DNA of 64,000 nt from Paraescarpia echinospica (GCA_020002185.1 CM034535.1:63738841-63802840); one strand, 5' to 3'. Shown: positions 12,516-25,130, counted from the stretch's first letter. Notes: a model not told the origin generated them from the sequence alone. Translations and numbers: made by a program.

Positions 12516-12848
12516 GTTGATTTTTTTGAAAATATGGTAATTAGATATAACGCGATGTTTCTAAATTTTATTTATCCAGACAGATCACCATTTGTTTTCA
12601 CATATATAATTACAATATATTACCGTACAATATATATACAATTAATAAATTATATATCCATTACATTATATTTGTTTGGATGAATAAAATTTAGAAAAAT
12701 CGTTATATATAATTCCCATATTTTCATTTTTGTGGCGAATAAATAATTACTACCAAAATATTTATAAACAGTGCATCATAGTATAAAAATGATTTGGTTT
12801 ATATTACTTCGTGAAAACATAAACCATAAAAAGTGTAAAAAAATCAAT

Positions 12849-12936
12849 GGTTTGGTGTGGGGTTTGAACCGGCGTCGCCCGATTACAAAATAAACTCTAA
12901 GGAACCAACGCCTTTACCAACCAAGCTAACAGGACC
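12849..12936 (-). repeat. tRNA-like SINE head (right arm)
   Basis: Reverse-strand counterpart of 12428-12515 with several substitutions, for example TTAGCTTGGTTGGTAAAGGC in the A-box region. It reads toward the loop of the foldback. Confidence 0.65.
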
Positions 12937-13378
12937 GATAGAATTTCACTGACTGATTTAAGTTATGATAAATTGAACAACTCCTCCTTAATACATCGAT
13001 ATTCTAGTGATATTATGAGATTATACACGTTACTTTCTGTAGCTGGATATGATATATGTTTGCTATGTATGTATATTGGTGTAGATTATCTCTCGTTGGT
13101 TGCATTCTATATAATTATTCTGAAAACGAGCCCAAGCTCGGCGAAACCTAGTCGACTTGTAGGCACATTCGCATTCATTGTTTTGAATAAAATTCGATTC
13201 ATGTGGAACGGTAAGATAACTGCTTGTTCCTCTATGATGACTAGTGTTTGTATTTCATCGGAATATTGCACAATAACTCATTCTGACGCTCGTTTCGACC
13301 CAAAAGCTATACTTGTAAACATGCTCTGAATGCATGGAAAGGGTCGGCCTGATGCGAGTGTGGGTCATAAGTGACGTC

Positions 13379-14313
13379 CCGATACCACGTGATCGCCTAG
13401 CTCATTAAATTTTATTTTCCGCGGGAATCGCTACACAGGCGGGTTTAAAATCGAATTTATGCTACAAATGTATTTTTCTGTATTTTTTTAGTGTTGTCAA
13501 ATGTTACATACAAGGTTAAACTGTGTGTACACATGGAAAAAGGATTTTAGCTAATGCCTTATTTTTATTTCCTTTAATATATGAAGATATGAATTTTTAC
13601 ACAAAGCAAACCAGCTCAGCAAGGAACAGCCGGACAGCAAACAAAGATATCTCTTTTGGCTAATAAACAACACCCACTTACCCAATTGGGGTATGTTGAG
13701 TTTGTTTATTTAGAATAAAAAATCAAGAGCCAGGGGACTGTTTAACTCAGCTGGTGCAGCCTGGTAGTATCCAGTGAGTACTGCCTCTACTTGTGCCATG
13801 AACAATGTCTGGTTTACTGCCTGGTGTATACTTGGCAAGGTACATACCACATGGCATACTGGCGCAGTGCCATAATGGTTTTGTGTTCGTCTGGTATCCT
13901 GGTAGCCATCTCTGTTGTTTCATCAAAACTGGGCATAATATGACAACATGCTTTGAATTGAATATAACATTTAGTCACAACTGTCGTAATGCCGAAATCG
14001 GGGAGGGCCCGGATTTTATACGTCACAATTAATTGTCCACAATGTAATGTGCAGTTCCATCTGCTGCCTATTGGCTATTCCAATGCTACTGTCATCACCA
14101 TGGTCAGGTTTCCCACCACCGAAACAATTTCAAAGTGAGTCGATATCCTTAGCTTAGCTTTAGATCTCCCAATGTGACATTTATATGCAAGCCAAGGCAT
14201 CTAGCAGACAAGCATGCCTCTCATAAGTGAGGAAGGCTGCTCTAACTTCCAAAACTACATCGATTATCAAGGGAAGACATCAACAAATAAAACAGTATTG
14301 TAACAAGGCATAT
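13379..14313. other. Unrecognised non-coding stretch
   Basis: Contains a weak A-box-like block (TAACTCAGCTGGTGCAG, about 13743) with no B box nearby. Short open frames on both strands at about 13805-14032 overlap each other and have no recognisable domain. Confidence 0.4.
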
Positions 14314-14315
14314 TA

Positions 14316-15588
14316 CCGTAAATTTCCGTGTAAAGCACGCATTTCCCCCCTTCACTTTTTACTTTTTGCGTATTATACATGGTGCTAAGGCTAAACAAAA
14401 TTGTCCCTGACCAATTTATCAATGTATGCAGACCAGGATAACGCTGCTGGAAAATTAGTAATATTATCAAAATCGGCGCGTGATGTCACAATCACGTAAA
14501 CCACCGCAGCAACGCAGACGAAAGGGAAGAATCGCACTCCCGTAACCGCCTCTCTAGCCCTAAACTAGTTTAGTAGTGAGAAATGACAAAGACGATAGCC
14601 CATATGTCTGACATCACGAATAACACCAATGAGCGGGAAGCGTATGAGACCGGAAAGTGTCCCGCGATGATTATGATTGGCGTTCCTGAATCACGTGAAT
14701 GATGCTCGCGTCACGGGTCGAGTGTCAAAGTGTAACTCCATGTTTAAAGTTGTGAATGCAAATGTTGTGAATGTAAATAAAGACGAATGTAGCACATTTA
14801 TGCTTCACAGTTTAAAGTACCAGGTTTGCATGTAGCATTTCAGAATAGAACTTGGTGTTAATTTTTCTCTTAGTTTGCCATAAGAACGATGAATATCAGC
14901 CTTGAATTGAACTGTTTTATTAATTAATCAATGAATTATTGATAAATCTAACGTTGTAATATTTAAGGGTGGTTCTTACAATAGCGACCTTGCGGTCTTA
15001 GTAAGACTCCCTGGTCAGTACAGTAACACCGTATCAACTAAGTTTCTTTTCTATAAAATGTAAATATAGACTATTATGTTATTTAGTTGTTTTCATTTGT
15101 TAACAAATTACACGTTAAATATATTCACGCTGATGTACATATATTGTCTAAATATATAATTTATGTGTATTATTTTATTATTGGTTCTTGTACGTACTGA
15201 CCAAAATAAACTATATTCAATGTCATTATTCATTGTCATTGTCATTAAAAGTGAAATCAGAACGACACAATGTAAGTTCTAGCAAGCGCTGATTTAATCA
15301 GTTGCACAATCGTCAAGCTACAACACAAATCACAAGTTATGTAGTGCTTACACACTAGTCACTGGCGAGCGACAAGCCGGCAGCAATGCCGTAACTTGCG
15401 TAGGTGACATGTTTACGATTCTGAGATGGGTTCAAGCAAACTATTAGAAGTGGGGAAATCGGGGATTTATGTCAAAAGTCGGGTTGCATATTATATGTGG
15501 CGATATAGAAATTCTATCAAAATTTAGCAAAAGTCAGGGTGCATATTATACATGGGGGCGTATTATACTAACACACGGAAATTTATGG
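14316..15588. mobile_element. Non-autonomous TA-flanked DNA transposon (Tc/mariner-pogo type)
   Basis: The termini are inverted: CCGTAAATTTCCGTGT at the left and ACACGGAAATTTATGG at the right, each flanked by TA (14314-14315, 15589-15590). Subterminal blocks rich in GCGTATTATACATG occur inside both ends, a pattern common in Tigger/pogo-like non-autonomous elements. No transposase frame remains. Confidence 0.65.
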
Positions 15589-15590
15589 TA

Positions 15591-16860
15591 TTTTGTTAAG
15601 TTCTTGTTAGTATCAAACTGATAATAATAATAACCGGGTTTACATGGGTTGTATAAGTTGTGATATTTAGAAAACAATACTTACAATTAAAAAAGAGCAA
15701 TACTTGGGACCCTCGCTACAGGCTTGGGACACCCTCAAAAGAAGGCTGGGGGTCCCGAGGACCCCTGAACACAAACATCCAGGTAAACCCCTGTATATTA
15801 TAATTAACTAATTACATTATTCAACTAATGTTTAGTTGAATAATGGATCTTCATAATTAGAAACTGTTTACAAAGTTCACATAAATAATTAGTTATTAGA
15901 TTAGAACTTTTGTTTTAGTTATGAAATCCAAAATTGTTGTATCTAAAAGCCTTGCTTTGGGTCTTCAAAATATGGCTCAAACTCAAAGAGCCAACAACAA
16001 GTTGCTTCTGGAAAATAATCATAATGCCCTGTGAATGTCTAGACTTCAGATGGATGGGTTTGGGATGCAAGGAACACAAGGAATTAAAGTTCCTCTGCAT
16101 GACTGAAACTCACATTACCATGTAACAAACAAAACTATTACAAAGTGGCATGTCCCAGACCACCCCTGGCTCTTCAGCACTCGCCTTGTCCACATAACTT
16201 TCAGTCCTGGGAAACAAGGTAATTTAATATTTTGAATTAATTTTTTTATGTTTACCAGTAGTAGATATGTATTCAAGATTGACAGTTCTTAACAACTACG
16301 GTTATTATAAAATATAATTTCAATCAAGGCATCTGTTAAATGAATGGGATTGGATGGCCGGATCTTTGTTGTAAAACGATCTGCCTGTCTCTCCCTGTTG
16401 TTGGCTGCAATGGCCCGTGTGGCAGATGCTTTATCTGACAGGCTGCCATATCACAAACATCGCAAGCCCATAGCAGTATTATTAATATGGAAACATGGTA
16501 ACCAGAAAATGAAATAGTTTATGTTTACCATGCAAAATGTGCACAAGTCATGTCAACAGTGTCTTAATCTAACTATAATTATTGTGTAATTTGGAATTAA
16601 GTAGAAAATTGTCCGCCCTTTCTGGAAATCTATTTCTAGTTTCACTGGTAAAATGTACACACTAAACTAAAGCATGTCTTAGAAAATGGCACTGTCATTC
16701 ACTGTCTAGACTAGAGCTGTGACTGACTGCCTCTGCCTCTGACACTGCTCTAGTCTGGGCTGGAGTTAACTCTCAATACTCGAGCACAGGCCTCAACATT
16801 AACACTGGTATAAAATGCTGGTGCACATTCATCCTATTCCATAATGGAAAGATATTAAGG
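15591..16860. other. Unrecognised non-coding stretch
   Basis: AT-rich. Open frames near 15915-16125 exist on both strands and have no domain match that I recognise. Confidence 0.4.
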
Positions 16861-16939
16861 GAATTTATTATACTGTCAAACGTTTGATACTGTGAAACCG
16901 TTGTAAAAGATTATGTGGCTGCATCGGTGGGTCTTGTAA

Positions 16940-17115
16940 ATGTAATACAACCGTGGCGGAATGAGAGCAAGGACTCTGGACAGCGTCCACATTGACATTG
17001 TCGCACACCGAAGCGTTGTTTCCATCGCCAGACGAAAAGTGAAACGAAAAGTGAAACACGTGGTATCAGCATTTATTATGGTATCATGTATGCCTGATCC
17101 TTGGAATATCGGCCA
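16940..17115 (-). repeat. Dispersed repeat fragment (same family as 31740-31930)
   Basis: On the reverse strand this shares blocks such as GAACGCTGTCCAGAG, CTTGCTCTC.TTCCGCC and ATCAGGC.TACATGATACCAT with 31740-31930, in a comparable arrangement. The family seems linked to the tRNA-derived SINE at 31970-32335. Confidence 0.55.
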
Positions 17116-17854
17116 TAGCATTGAGACTAAGACACAACCAAATCCAAGAAATGCTGAGGACAGCCAGCTAAACTGTCAAGCCCCGAGGTGATATTATATA
17201 GGTGTCTATTAGATAATGTCACATTATATATCTTTTTAGTTTTAAAGTATTCTTTGAAATTAAACTGACTTTATTACGTGGTATGTACACAGAAGTGAAA
17301 CAACACGGACAGTGACTGTTGCCATTGGCATTGGTGCAGATGGTTTATTTTGTTGGAGTAATAGTGTGTAAATAAATGACCAGGATTGTGTATTGCGAAT
17401 TATGCCTCAGTCTCAGATTTTGCATTAATAGCAGTGACACTATGATTAATATTTTCATTTAACTTTGTATTCTCACTTCTTACAATCGCTATCTTAATTT
17501 TGTAAACTGATATGCACAAATAAAAACTTCAGAAAAGTGTGCTTAACGTTGCTCCTAGCAAATCTTTGACTTTGTGGACTTCTTGTGAAGCGACGGGCAC
17601 CATGTTATCAGCATTTTTTAAACAAAATTCGGGCCAATAACTTATATGGGCGGGCCAGTAACTTTTCAAATCTGCTGGCTCCTCTAGCCTGGAGGCTGGC
17701 CCTGGGCCAGTGGATACAATACTTTGATCATTCATGCCAAGGCTACACAAGTGCCAAAGTTTTTTATTAGTTACCCAGATGTGTTTAATATATATATTCA
17801 TGCTTGTAGACTAGAGTTTACTCTGCATGCAACGTTATCACAACGCCATATTAC

Positions 17855-18028
17855 CTCCGACTCGTCTGTCCTGATTAGTTCAGTCCGCTCGCCATCTTTG
17901 TGACTGTCGTCCAACAAATTCGGTGCCGCCAAGCCACCATCGTCAATTTTGATGGGGTATTTGTAATGGTGCTTCTCGGCATCAGACAACGCTGCGACGG
18001 CCACAACAAATAATACGAACAGTTTCAT
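17855..18028 (-). CDS. First coding exon of an unidentified secreted protein
   Basis: The exon starts with ATG at 18028 and gives 58 codons. Residues 1-17 (MKLFVLFVVAVAALSDA) form a clean signal peptide: Lys after Met, a hydrophobic core of Leu/Val/Phe/Ala, and small residues before a likely cleavage near Ala17. The remaining ~40 residues are polar and acidic (EKHHYKYPIKIDD..., ending TDESE) with no cysteines. A donor GTAATA follows directly after a complete codon (phase 0); the open frame beyond it runs only to 17798. No downstream exon on the reverse strand was identified with confidence, so the mature domain is unknown. Upstream (right) are an AP-1 site TGACTCA at 18106-18112, a TGACGTC element near 18057 and an AP-1 array at 18449-18535. 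The protein family is not recognised. Confidence 0.6.
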
Positions 18029-18439
18029 CGTGCTTGCTCCGCCCGAGTAGAAACAACAGACGTCAGTAGCACAGGAGCACTACCCGAGTATATTCGGCAC
18101 ACTACTGACTCACAACATAACAGGCTCCCTGTGATGGCTCACCGGAAATGTTTATTACACGCCTTTGCACAAGTACCTGTCACAGCGTTGTGTCGACATT
18201 TTATTACACGTTTGCTTACAAAAGCAACACACACCAGACGGCACTTGGACAACGATATCATTGGCTTATCAAAAGCCCTACATTGTGCCGCCTTTATGTA
18301 GGTTGCCGCTGGTACATGTCTGTTTATTTTCTATTTTTAACAATTTCGTCGAGTCACTCGTCAGGTCACTCTTCGAATCATAGTCGATCGTGTCACTCAT
18401 CGAGTCATTTGTTGTGTCACTCGTCATGTCTCTCGGCGA

Positions 18440-18545
18440 CTCACCCGTTGAGTCAATGCAATTAACTCAACGCAATTGACTCACCCGTTGAGTCAATGCA
18501 ATTGACTCACCCGTTGAGTCAATGCAATTGACTCAACGGACGAGT
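18440..18545. promoter_or_regulatory. Array of six AP-1-type TGASTCA sites in a 26 bp tandem repeat
   Basis: TGAGTCA or TGACTCA occurs at 18449, 18477, 18489, 18503, 18515 and 18529. From 18477 the spacings alternate 12 and 14, because a 26 bp unit carrying both orientations is repeated. Further diverged CGAGTCA/TCACTCG motifs extend left to about 18350. The array lies 420-510 bp upstream of the secreted-protein ATG. Whether it is a real enhancer or just a satellite is inference. Confidence 0.55.
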
Positions 18546-19119
18546 CGCCACTGTGAAACAGCCAGGATGACATGTGCACCCTTTTGGCTCAGCCAGCCTA
18601 AGGCTAAGCCAGGGTACGTGTATGTTCCCTCTATGGTGGTTCATATCTCCGGGTTTTTTTTTTTCGTTTGCTTGCGTTTTTGCGATTACTCGTCCAAAAT
18701 GTGGAGATTTCAAGTTACAAAATTCATGGGACGAATGTAGAATCTGTTTCTTGTTGTTTTGGCTTAAAGTTTCTTCGTCATAGGCTTAATTACGTGTCTT
18801 GTCCCTCCGCGACATCACTTCGCAGGCGAAATTATCTTGCTTTCAATTTCGTATATATATACGTATATCTATATAGCTGCCACTAAGCTGTGCTTCTACT
18901 TTCTCTTTCACGGTTTTTCTAACTGCTAGTTCTTTCATTATCCGTTTGCAAGATTGGTGCCTCCTTGTCAAGAACATCATCTCGATCTCAGTGAATATTA
19001 TTATTTTAGCCTAATAGTATTTCTCCTCGTGATTTTCTTCACGACCCACGCATGGAATTAACTGAACCTGTTTTGTTTCATTAACGAGTCCGAGTTTGTG
19101 CATGCCTAGCATTAACATA

Positions 19120-19400
19120 CTGAAATGACGCGCTCCTACGCCCACCCACACTTGTGCATGCACGCGCGCACGCGCGCACGTAAGTAGGCATGCAAGTCTA
19201 ACATCACATAAACAAGTACGTACACAAACACGCACGCACATACGCACGCCCACACATAAAACAAATACGTACGCACACACGCACGAACATTAATTGACAC
19301 ACACGCACACGCACCCACGCATACGCGCACACACACGCACGCACGTCCAACATCACGCAAGCATGAACGCACCACACACACATACTCGAACTTTATATCT
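19120..19400. repeat. Degenerate (CA/CG)n-rich simple repeat
   Basis: An irregular run of CACGCA/CGCACA/TACGCA units. The open frames here encode repetitive Cys/Val/Arg or Thr/His peptides and are shadows of the repeat. Confidence 0.9.
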
Positions 19401-20940
19401 ACACCTAAAGACAGCACGTACGTACACCGAAAATCCGTGTGAAAGCTGGTTGATAGTTCTGTCACATCCGTTGACATTGTAAGACATTAAATTAGCCATG
19501 CACCACTTAATTTGCAGCGTTGTTACAATAATTCACGACTATTATATGGTTTTATTGCAGAAGATGAACAGATGTTAGAGCCCGATTCTTGATTAGAAAG
19601 CGAAGAGAGACTCTGGCTAATTAAGTGGAATACGTAGTTATGCTTGATTTGTGTTAATAATTAATGTGTAAGGTGATACGATTTTGTATGAACAAGTATC
19701 GTTGATCAACGTTGCAAATGCTAGAGCAAACAAAAACGTGCTCGATGTTTAGCTGCGCAGTTATATAATTACTTAAAGAACACTGTATTCTGTAAAATGT
19801 AATGTCTTCCTAGCCGGCCAGGCACGGCCAGGCTAGGCACAAGGCGCAAGAGCATTAATGTTTCCCAGTTGGTACCTCCTGTAATCTATATATAGATACG
19901 TTATGCATGACGCGCGGTGTGGGGTGGCGTTTATTACCTTCCGGTTCCCTTTGCTTTCTGCGGTTTCTCTTCATGTTCGCGTTTAACAATTTGACATCTA
20001 CATATATACAATTGACGATATATATATATACACACACTCACACTTTACAATTACGTATCGGACTGACCAACAAAAGAATAATAGAAGATAGTAGAATACT
20101 AGACAATATAATATGGAGTAGTACTTAGATGTAATGTTAAATGGATATAAAATTCCGAGTAAGCTTTATATGCAGTGATAATAGAAAAAAGATTTCACAA
20201 TTATCTTAATGATCATCATTTCAGCAATCGCACTGACAGAAAATAATTAAGAAAGTTCCCGTTTGAAATGTATGGAGGTGATTAGTTGCAATTAATTAAA
20301 TTATTATGTTTTACGTTTGTGTAGGACCCCTGACAATGGTTCTCTCACTCTCTGATAACTCGACGAAGACCTATAGAATACCCCCGAAACGCAACAAGCA
20401 TTGACAATTTAACCTTCTCCGCCGCCGGTGTCCTAACTCAACGCCAACTATGCCACCGTCCGGAGTATTTCCATAACTTGGTGACAAAAACTATATTGGT
20501 ATTGACAGTCCATGTCGTGGACTATCTAGCACTATCCTGTCGTCAGGAGTGCGAGTGGCTCGATTCCTTTCCTCGATTTCAGTTGTCTTCATTGATCTTG
20601 CACGATTACGATTGTATAATTTTGTCTAATAAATGTGTGTAGGCATTTCAAAACTCATTAAATTAAAATCATGGAAACATTGTAAATTTCTTTCTGCTCT
20701 ATAGAATGCAAAGAAGCAATTTGTACATCACCTACACACTCATCTCCTATGTGGTATTTAACATTTCAAACAATGCCAAGGTCAAGGCAATAATCCTGAG
20801 CCCTTGATTCTGGTTGGTGTGGAGGGAATTTGGCATTGCCCAAACAAAAATGTTTAGTTGAAACTCATTTGAAATTCAACTGATTCTATATGAATAGTTG
20901 AATTTCAACCGTTGAAAGTTGATTTCAACTGCTGTTAAAC
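19401..20940. other. Unrecognised non-coding stretch
   Basis: No exon with good splice signals was identified. A moderately GC-rich patch (20330-20640, ending in AATAAATG) has no recognised content. Confidence 0.4.
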
Positions 20941-20984
20941 CTGCGTTCAACAGTTGAATGCAAGTTGAATGTGAACATGAAGTT

Positions 20985-21225
20985 GAATGCAAGTTGAAAG
21001 CGGGGACGACTTCAACTGCAGTTGAATGCAAGTTGAAAGCAGGCATTCAGACTTCAACAGCAGTTGAACGCAAGTTGAAAGCAGGGACTTACATTTCGAC
21101 AGCAGTTGAACGCAAGTTGAAAGCGGGGACTTTGACTTCAACTGCAGTTGAACGCAAGTTGAAAGTGGAGACTTACATTTCAACAGCAGTTGAACGCAAT
21201 TTGAAAGCAGAGACTTAGTCATTTT
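20985..21225. repeat. 42 bp tandem repeat, ~6 units, with palindromic core
   Basis: The GCAAGTTGAAAGC block recurs at 20989, 21028, 21070, 21112, 21154 and 21196 (period 39, then 42). Each unit contains CAACTGCAGTTG or CAACAGCAGTTG, a near-perfect palindrome. As 42 is divisible by 3, frames stay open on both strands (a 14-residue repeat containing STAVERKLKAG on +). No start, splice or flanking exon supports real coding. Confidence 0.9.
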
Positions 21226-21589
21226 AAAGAATCCGTTGTAGTTGAACACAGGTTGAAAGCAGGGACTTTATAATTTTCCACAACTCAGTTTAAACACAAG
21301 TTGAATGCAATGATTTTACCATTCCTAATAAATTGTATTTTTAAAGAAGGCATCCTGATTGTAAACACAAACTTACTCTTTCGTATTTACACAAATTCAT
21401 TCACAATTATAATTGAGGTCACTGACATTTAAAAATAATATTTCAGTAGCAGGAATGGGATCAACTCAAAAATGAATTGGAATTATTCAATTCCTTAATT
21501 TAATAAACAAAAAGGTGGAACAACCAAATAATTTAACATGACACTGGACTCCCGCTGTTAACAGCAAAGCGATGTGCTTTAAATTAGAT

Positions 21590-21960
21590 AGGGATCCCAG
21601 TGGGCACACGATGTCTTTTAGCAGTAAATTTTGGTCAAGCGGACAACGTCTCAAAATGACTTAAAACGACGTCTATTCGATGTCTTTCTGTTGATATCTA
21701 AATCACGCCGACGAATTGACATACATTACATATATTTCTATTGACATAAAAATCACTCTGGATAATTGCCCGAAAACGACGTTGAACATAGAACTTTTAT
21801 CGTTTCAGAATGACGTAAAAGTGACGTCTATTATATGTCTTTCTGTTGACATCTAAATCACGCTGGTGAATTGACAAATTTTAGACATCTTTCTATTGAC
21901 GTAAACAGTGCCTTAGGAGAACTGACATCAATTAGATGTACAACAATTGTGGCAAACAAA
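21590..21960. repeat. Degenerate internal repeats (GATGTCTTTCTGTTGACATCTAA type)
   Basis: Blocks like TTTCTGTTGACATCTAAATC, GACGTCTATT.GATGTC and GAATTGACA recur two or three times in diverged form at about 80-170 bp spacing. Probably an old satellite or transposon interior; no termini recognised. Confidence 0.5.
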
Positions 21961-24900
21961 ATAATTATTAACTTTTCTATCTCGGAAAGACATAAAAAGA
22001 CATACTTCATCTGACGACAATACCATGCAGGAGAATATTGATCTATTAAGTAGACATAATGTTAACATATAAATTACTTTGAACAAATCAACAAATCAAG
22101 TCCTATCTTCCAGAGATAGCATAACATATGAATATTTGTTTACTTACATTTGGGCACAATCTTTATTTATGAGAGTTCATTAATTGCTAATGCATGCATC
22201 ATATCAACGTTTGGGTATCAGTGTTAACTAAATAACAAATAGTTATAAATCAAAACGTAAAAAAAAGTATAATTAGAAGCCTACATACATTATAATAATA
22301 TGATCTTCCACACTCAAGTATGCAACCTGTAGCTGTATTTCTGACTATTGTGTTGCACAGCAGTTATATATAATGATAATTAATGCATCAACCCATATTA
22401 AACAATAACCACTACTTTCCAGTAGGTTGATGAATACCACCGAGATATCTAAATTGCAGTGTTTTCTATGTTTTTAACTATAAATGAGGTATGCTGTGTG
22501 TAGATCCAATTCAGGTCACATAATGACCAACCTCTAAAAAGATAAATGACTATTAGTTCAAACGGGTCAACCGGTTGCTGCCCACATACCCGGTAATTCG
22601 ACTCTGGAACCCGCAAAATCTCTGATGACTTGCCATGCACCTATAACCCTGACTCGCAGGTCGGCCTGTACAACTTTGGCGGGCAATTTTAAATACACCA
22701 TATGTGTCCCTATGTGTGTGTGGCAGAATTCGACAAGTTACAAACTGCAGTGCTGTTCAGAAAATGCTCAGATTTTTGCTTTCAAGCTTAAAAAGTTGGC
22801 AATAGCTCGGTCACACAAATTATCAAGAAACTATTGTACACTTGTATTTGTACTCATTATTTTCAACCCATAATCGAAACATTGCAGAAGGAACGAAACC
22901 AAACAAATAACTGGAGCAATGTTTTCTTCTTGATGGGTTATTTTTTCATTATACATGTATTTTAATTCTACCTTGCTACAATCACTTGCTGATTATCATT
23001 CACTGAAGTATTTAACTGATATTATATGTCACCCACCCAGGTAACCCTGGTATTTGAAGGTGTCAACTTTAAGTTGGCCTTCATATGCAGACAGGAGACT
23101 GGGTGGGGACAATGATATCGACCTATGAATGTGTGTATAGGTGTAAATAGTATGTAATATATGTGCATATAGTGTGGGCCCTAAAAACCTTCACAACAAT
23201 ATATCTCAGCCACCCAGTTAACCCTGGTGTGAGAAAGTTGCTAACATTAACTTTGTCATATCCTAAAAATTGCCTTACATTGACCAAGTTTAAAGATATA
23301 GTTTACTCCAGACAATAGAGGGCACAGAGAATACTGTCAGAGACTATATCACTCGGGGAGAGATGGAGCACAGATGATCATCATTATTATGTGTTTGGCA
23401 TGCTTCCAGATGTTATTGATGAACTGTGTTTGGACAGACAAAAGCATGTTGGCTTCATTCCACCTCATATGTACAGGTGTATATATAATATATATATATA
23501 CACATGTCTGTTGTAATAATGTATATTCATTGCTGTACTGTGTGGTAATATATGTTTGGCATAGGGTTAATTGCAATAGTCATTGATTTCGCTGCTAAAT
23601 ATTGAGCATTCACATTTCTTGGTTTCAACCTCAACTATATATATATGATAATGCATAGAACGGGTTTTGGGGCACTCTGACGCTTTCCCCTTCCACAAAG
23701 GGATTTAATCTTTAAACCAAAACCTGTCTTTTGTCAATTTATGGGTGGGTCCCGCCACCTGCGTGTGGTTGGTTCCCCTCACCTTTGCTGTTACGTTATC
23801 ATGTACATATTGTATTATGTGGATTTCATTATTGACTTAATACAAAGCTCTGATACAAACGTACATCAGCCTTGTTATTTACAGCAAACTAGCCACAATT
23901 CTGAGTCAATAACTCCACTACATTAACAGGGATCCTTGTTCCACATAAATAATATATATATATATACTTAATTTACATGCAAAGTTGCATGATATATATA
24001 TTGCATATGTATACGTGCATGTACGTTCAATTATTTGGTACCTATATAATACCCCACTTTCTGGAAGACGTACTTCGGGGTAGATTTAAAATGGCTGGGG
24101 AGCACTTCTGCTGACTGTCAGCTTATATACTGCACAACAGTTGCCCAGCCGTGGACCTTTGTATGATGCAGAGATTCCTGTTCATTTAAATTGATTTTCC
24201 ACTTTTTTATTTATTTATTTTACTTATAAGGCAGTCAAAACATTCCACTCAGATTTGGTTTTTGTTAGCATTTTGATGTCACTCCATCTTTTGTTGACAG
24301 GCTGTAGGTCGTAGCCAATGGTCTGGTGCCAGCCAATTTTTCTTTTCATTATTCAATTCTTTATTTCAGACACATATACACATTATGGTACATACATTGG
24401 TCCATATTTCCATACACGTGTAACAGTTAACAAGCTAATATTAATAGTTTCCAGTACCGCTGCAATTACAAAAGATCATTATATATGTATAGGGACTTAA
24501 CCCATTGTCTCCTTGACCTCACTAACCACCTGATGTCGGTACCTAAGACTGCAACTACTAGGAAGTTTTCAGTTTTATCTAAAATGTCATTAATTTTTTA
24601 GAAAAAAATCTTATAACTGCTTTACAGCTAGGAACAAGTCGCTCTGGAAGCATGCTTGAAACGCTACAGTATCTGGGTAGTTGAAGCAGTCTTCTAAAGA
24701 CATGAGTATAAGAAACATGTAACATATGAAGCCTGCAAACAGTATGGTTCCACTACAGTTGTGATGCATACACTGAAGAACTAAAAGTATAAAATAGCGT
24801 TATCTTAACATCATCAGTGCACATATAACATTTTCTAAGTACCAGGTAGTACGTATACAGTGCCACGAGCATATAGCTGGCGATATTGACACATAATTAT

Positions 24901-25130
24901 AATCTTTGCCATCTTTACCATCATTGCATGTAATATGACTTAGGAGTTAGGTATTATACACTAGTAACTTCTTTAATTTCCTCCCCATGTAATTTCAATA
25001 CAAGATTACATTCATTCTTTGTATACTTTCCTCGACTTATCATTATCATACTTTTTTATGGTTACACTGGAGGGGGAGAATATCACCACTTGAAATAGCC
25101 TACATTTTGGTATCTGTCAATCTAACGCGT
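21961..25130. other. Unrecognised non-coding stretch
   Basis: AT-rich. It contains a diverged pair of CACCCAGGTAACCCTGG blocks (23032 and 23211, about 180 bp apart) and short TA runs (23485, 23950). No exon, RNA gene or complete mobile element was recognised. Confidence 0.4.

Larger units (their letters stand above)
7688..12698. repeat. Copy 2 of the ~5 kb duplicated segment
   Basis: Near-identical to 1813-6687. It differs by a 65 bp deletion at about 8645, three additional 67 bp minisatellite units and a few single-base changes. Sequence after 12698 has no counterpart in the left contig because the left contig ends there. Confidence 0.95.
11990..13378. repeat. Long inverted (foldback) repeat, ~540 bp arms, ~300 bp loop
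   Basis: The left arm (11990-about 12535) and right arm (about 12836-13378) are reverse complements with a few percent divergence. Both arms end at a GACGTCACTTATGACCC block. The inner end of each arm is a tRNA-like head, so the heads point toward each other. Between the arms is AT-rich sequence with no inverted counterpart. It may be a foldback element or two copies of one SINE-containing repeat inserted head to head. Confidence 0.9.

Noticed and set aside
13805..14032. Overlapping open frames on both strands
   Set aside because: Neither has a domain, splice signals or codon bias; likely chance.
19011..19482. Cys/Val-rich or Thr/His-rich proteins
   Set aside because: Translations of a degenerate CA/CG simple repeat.
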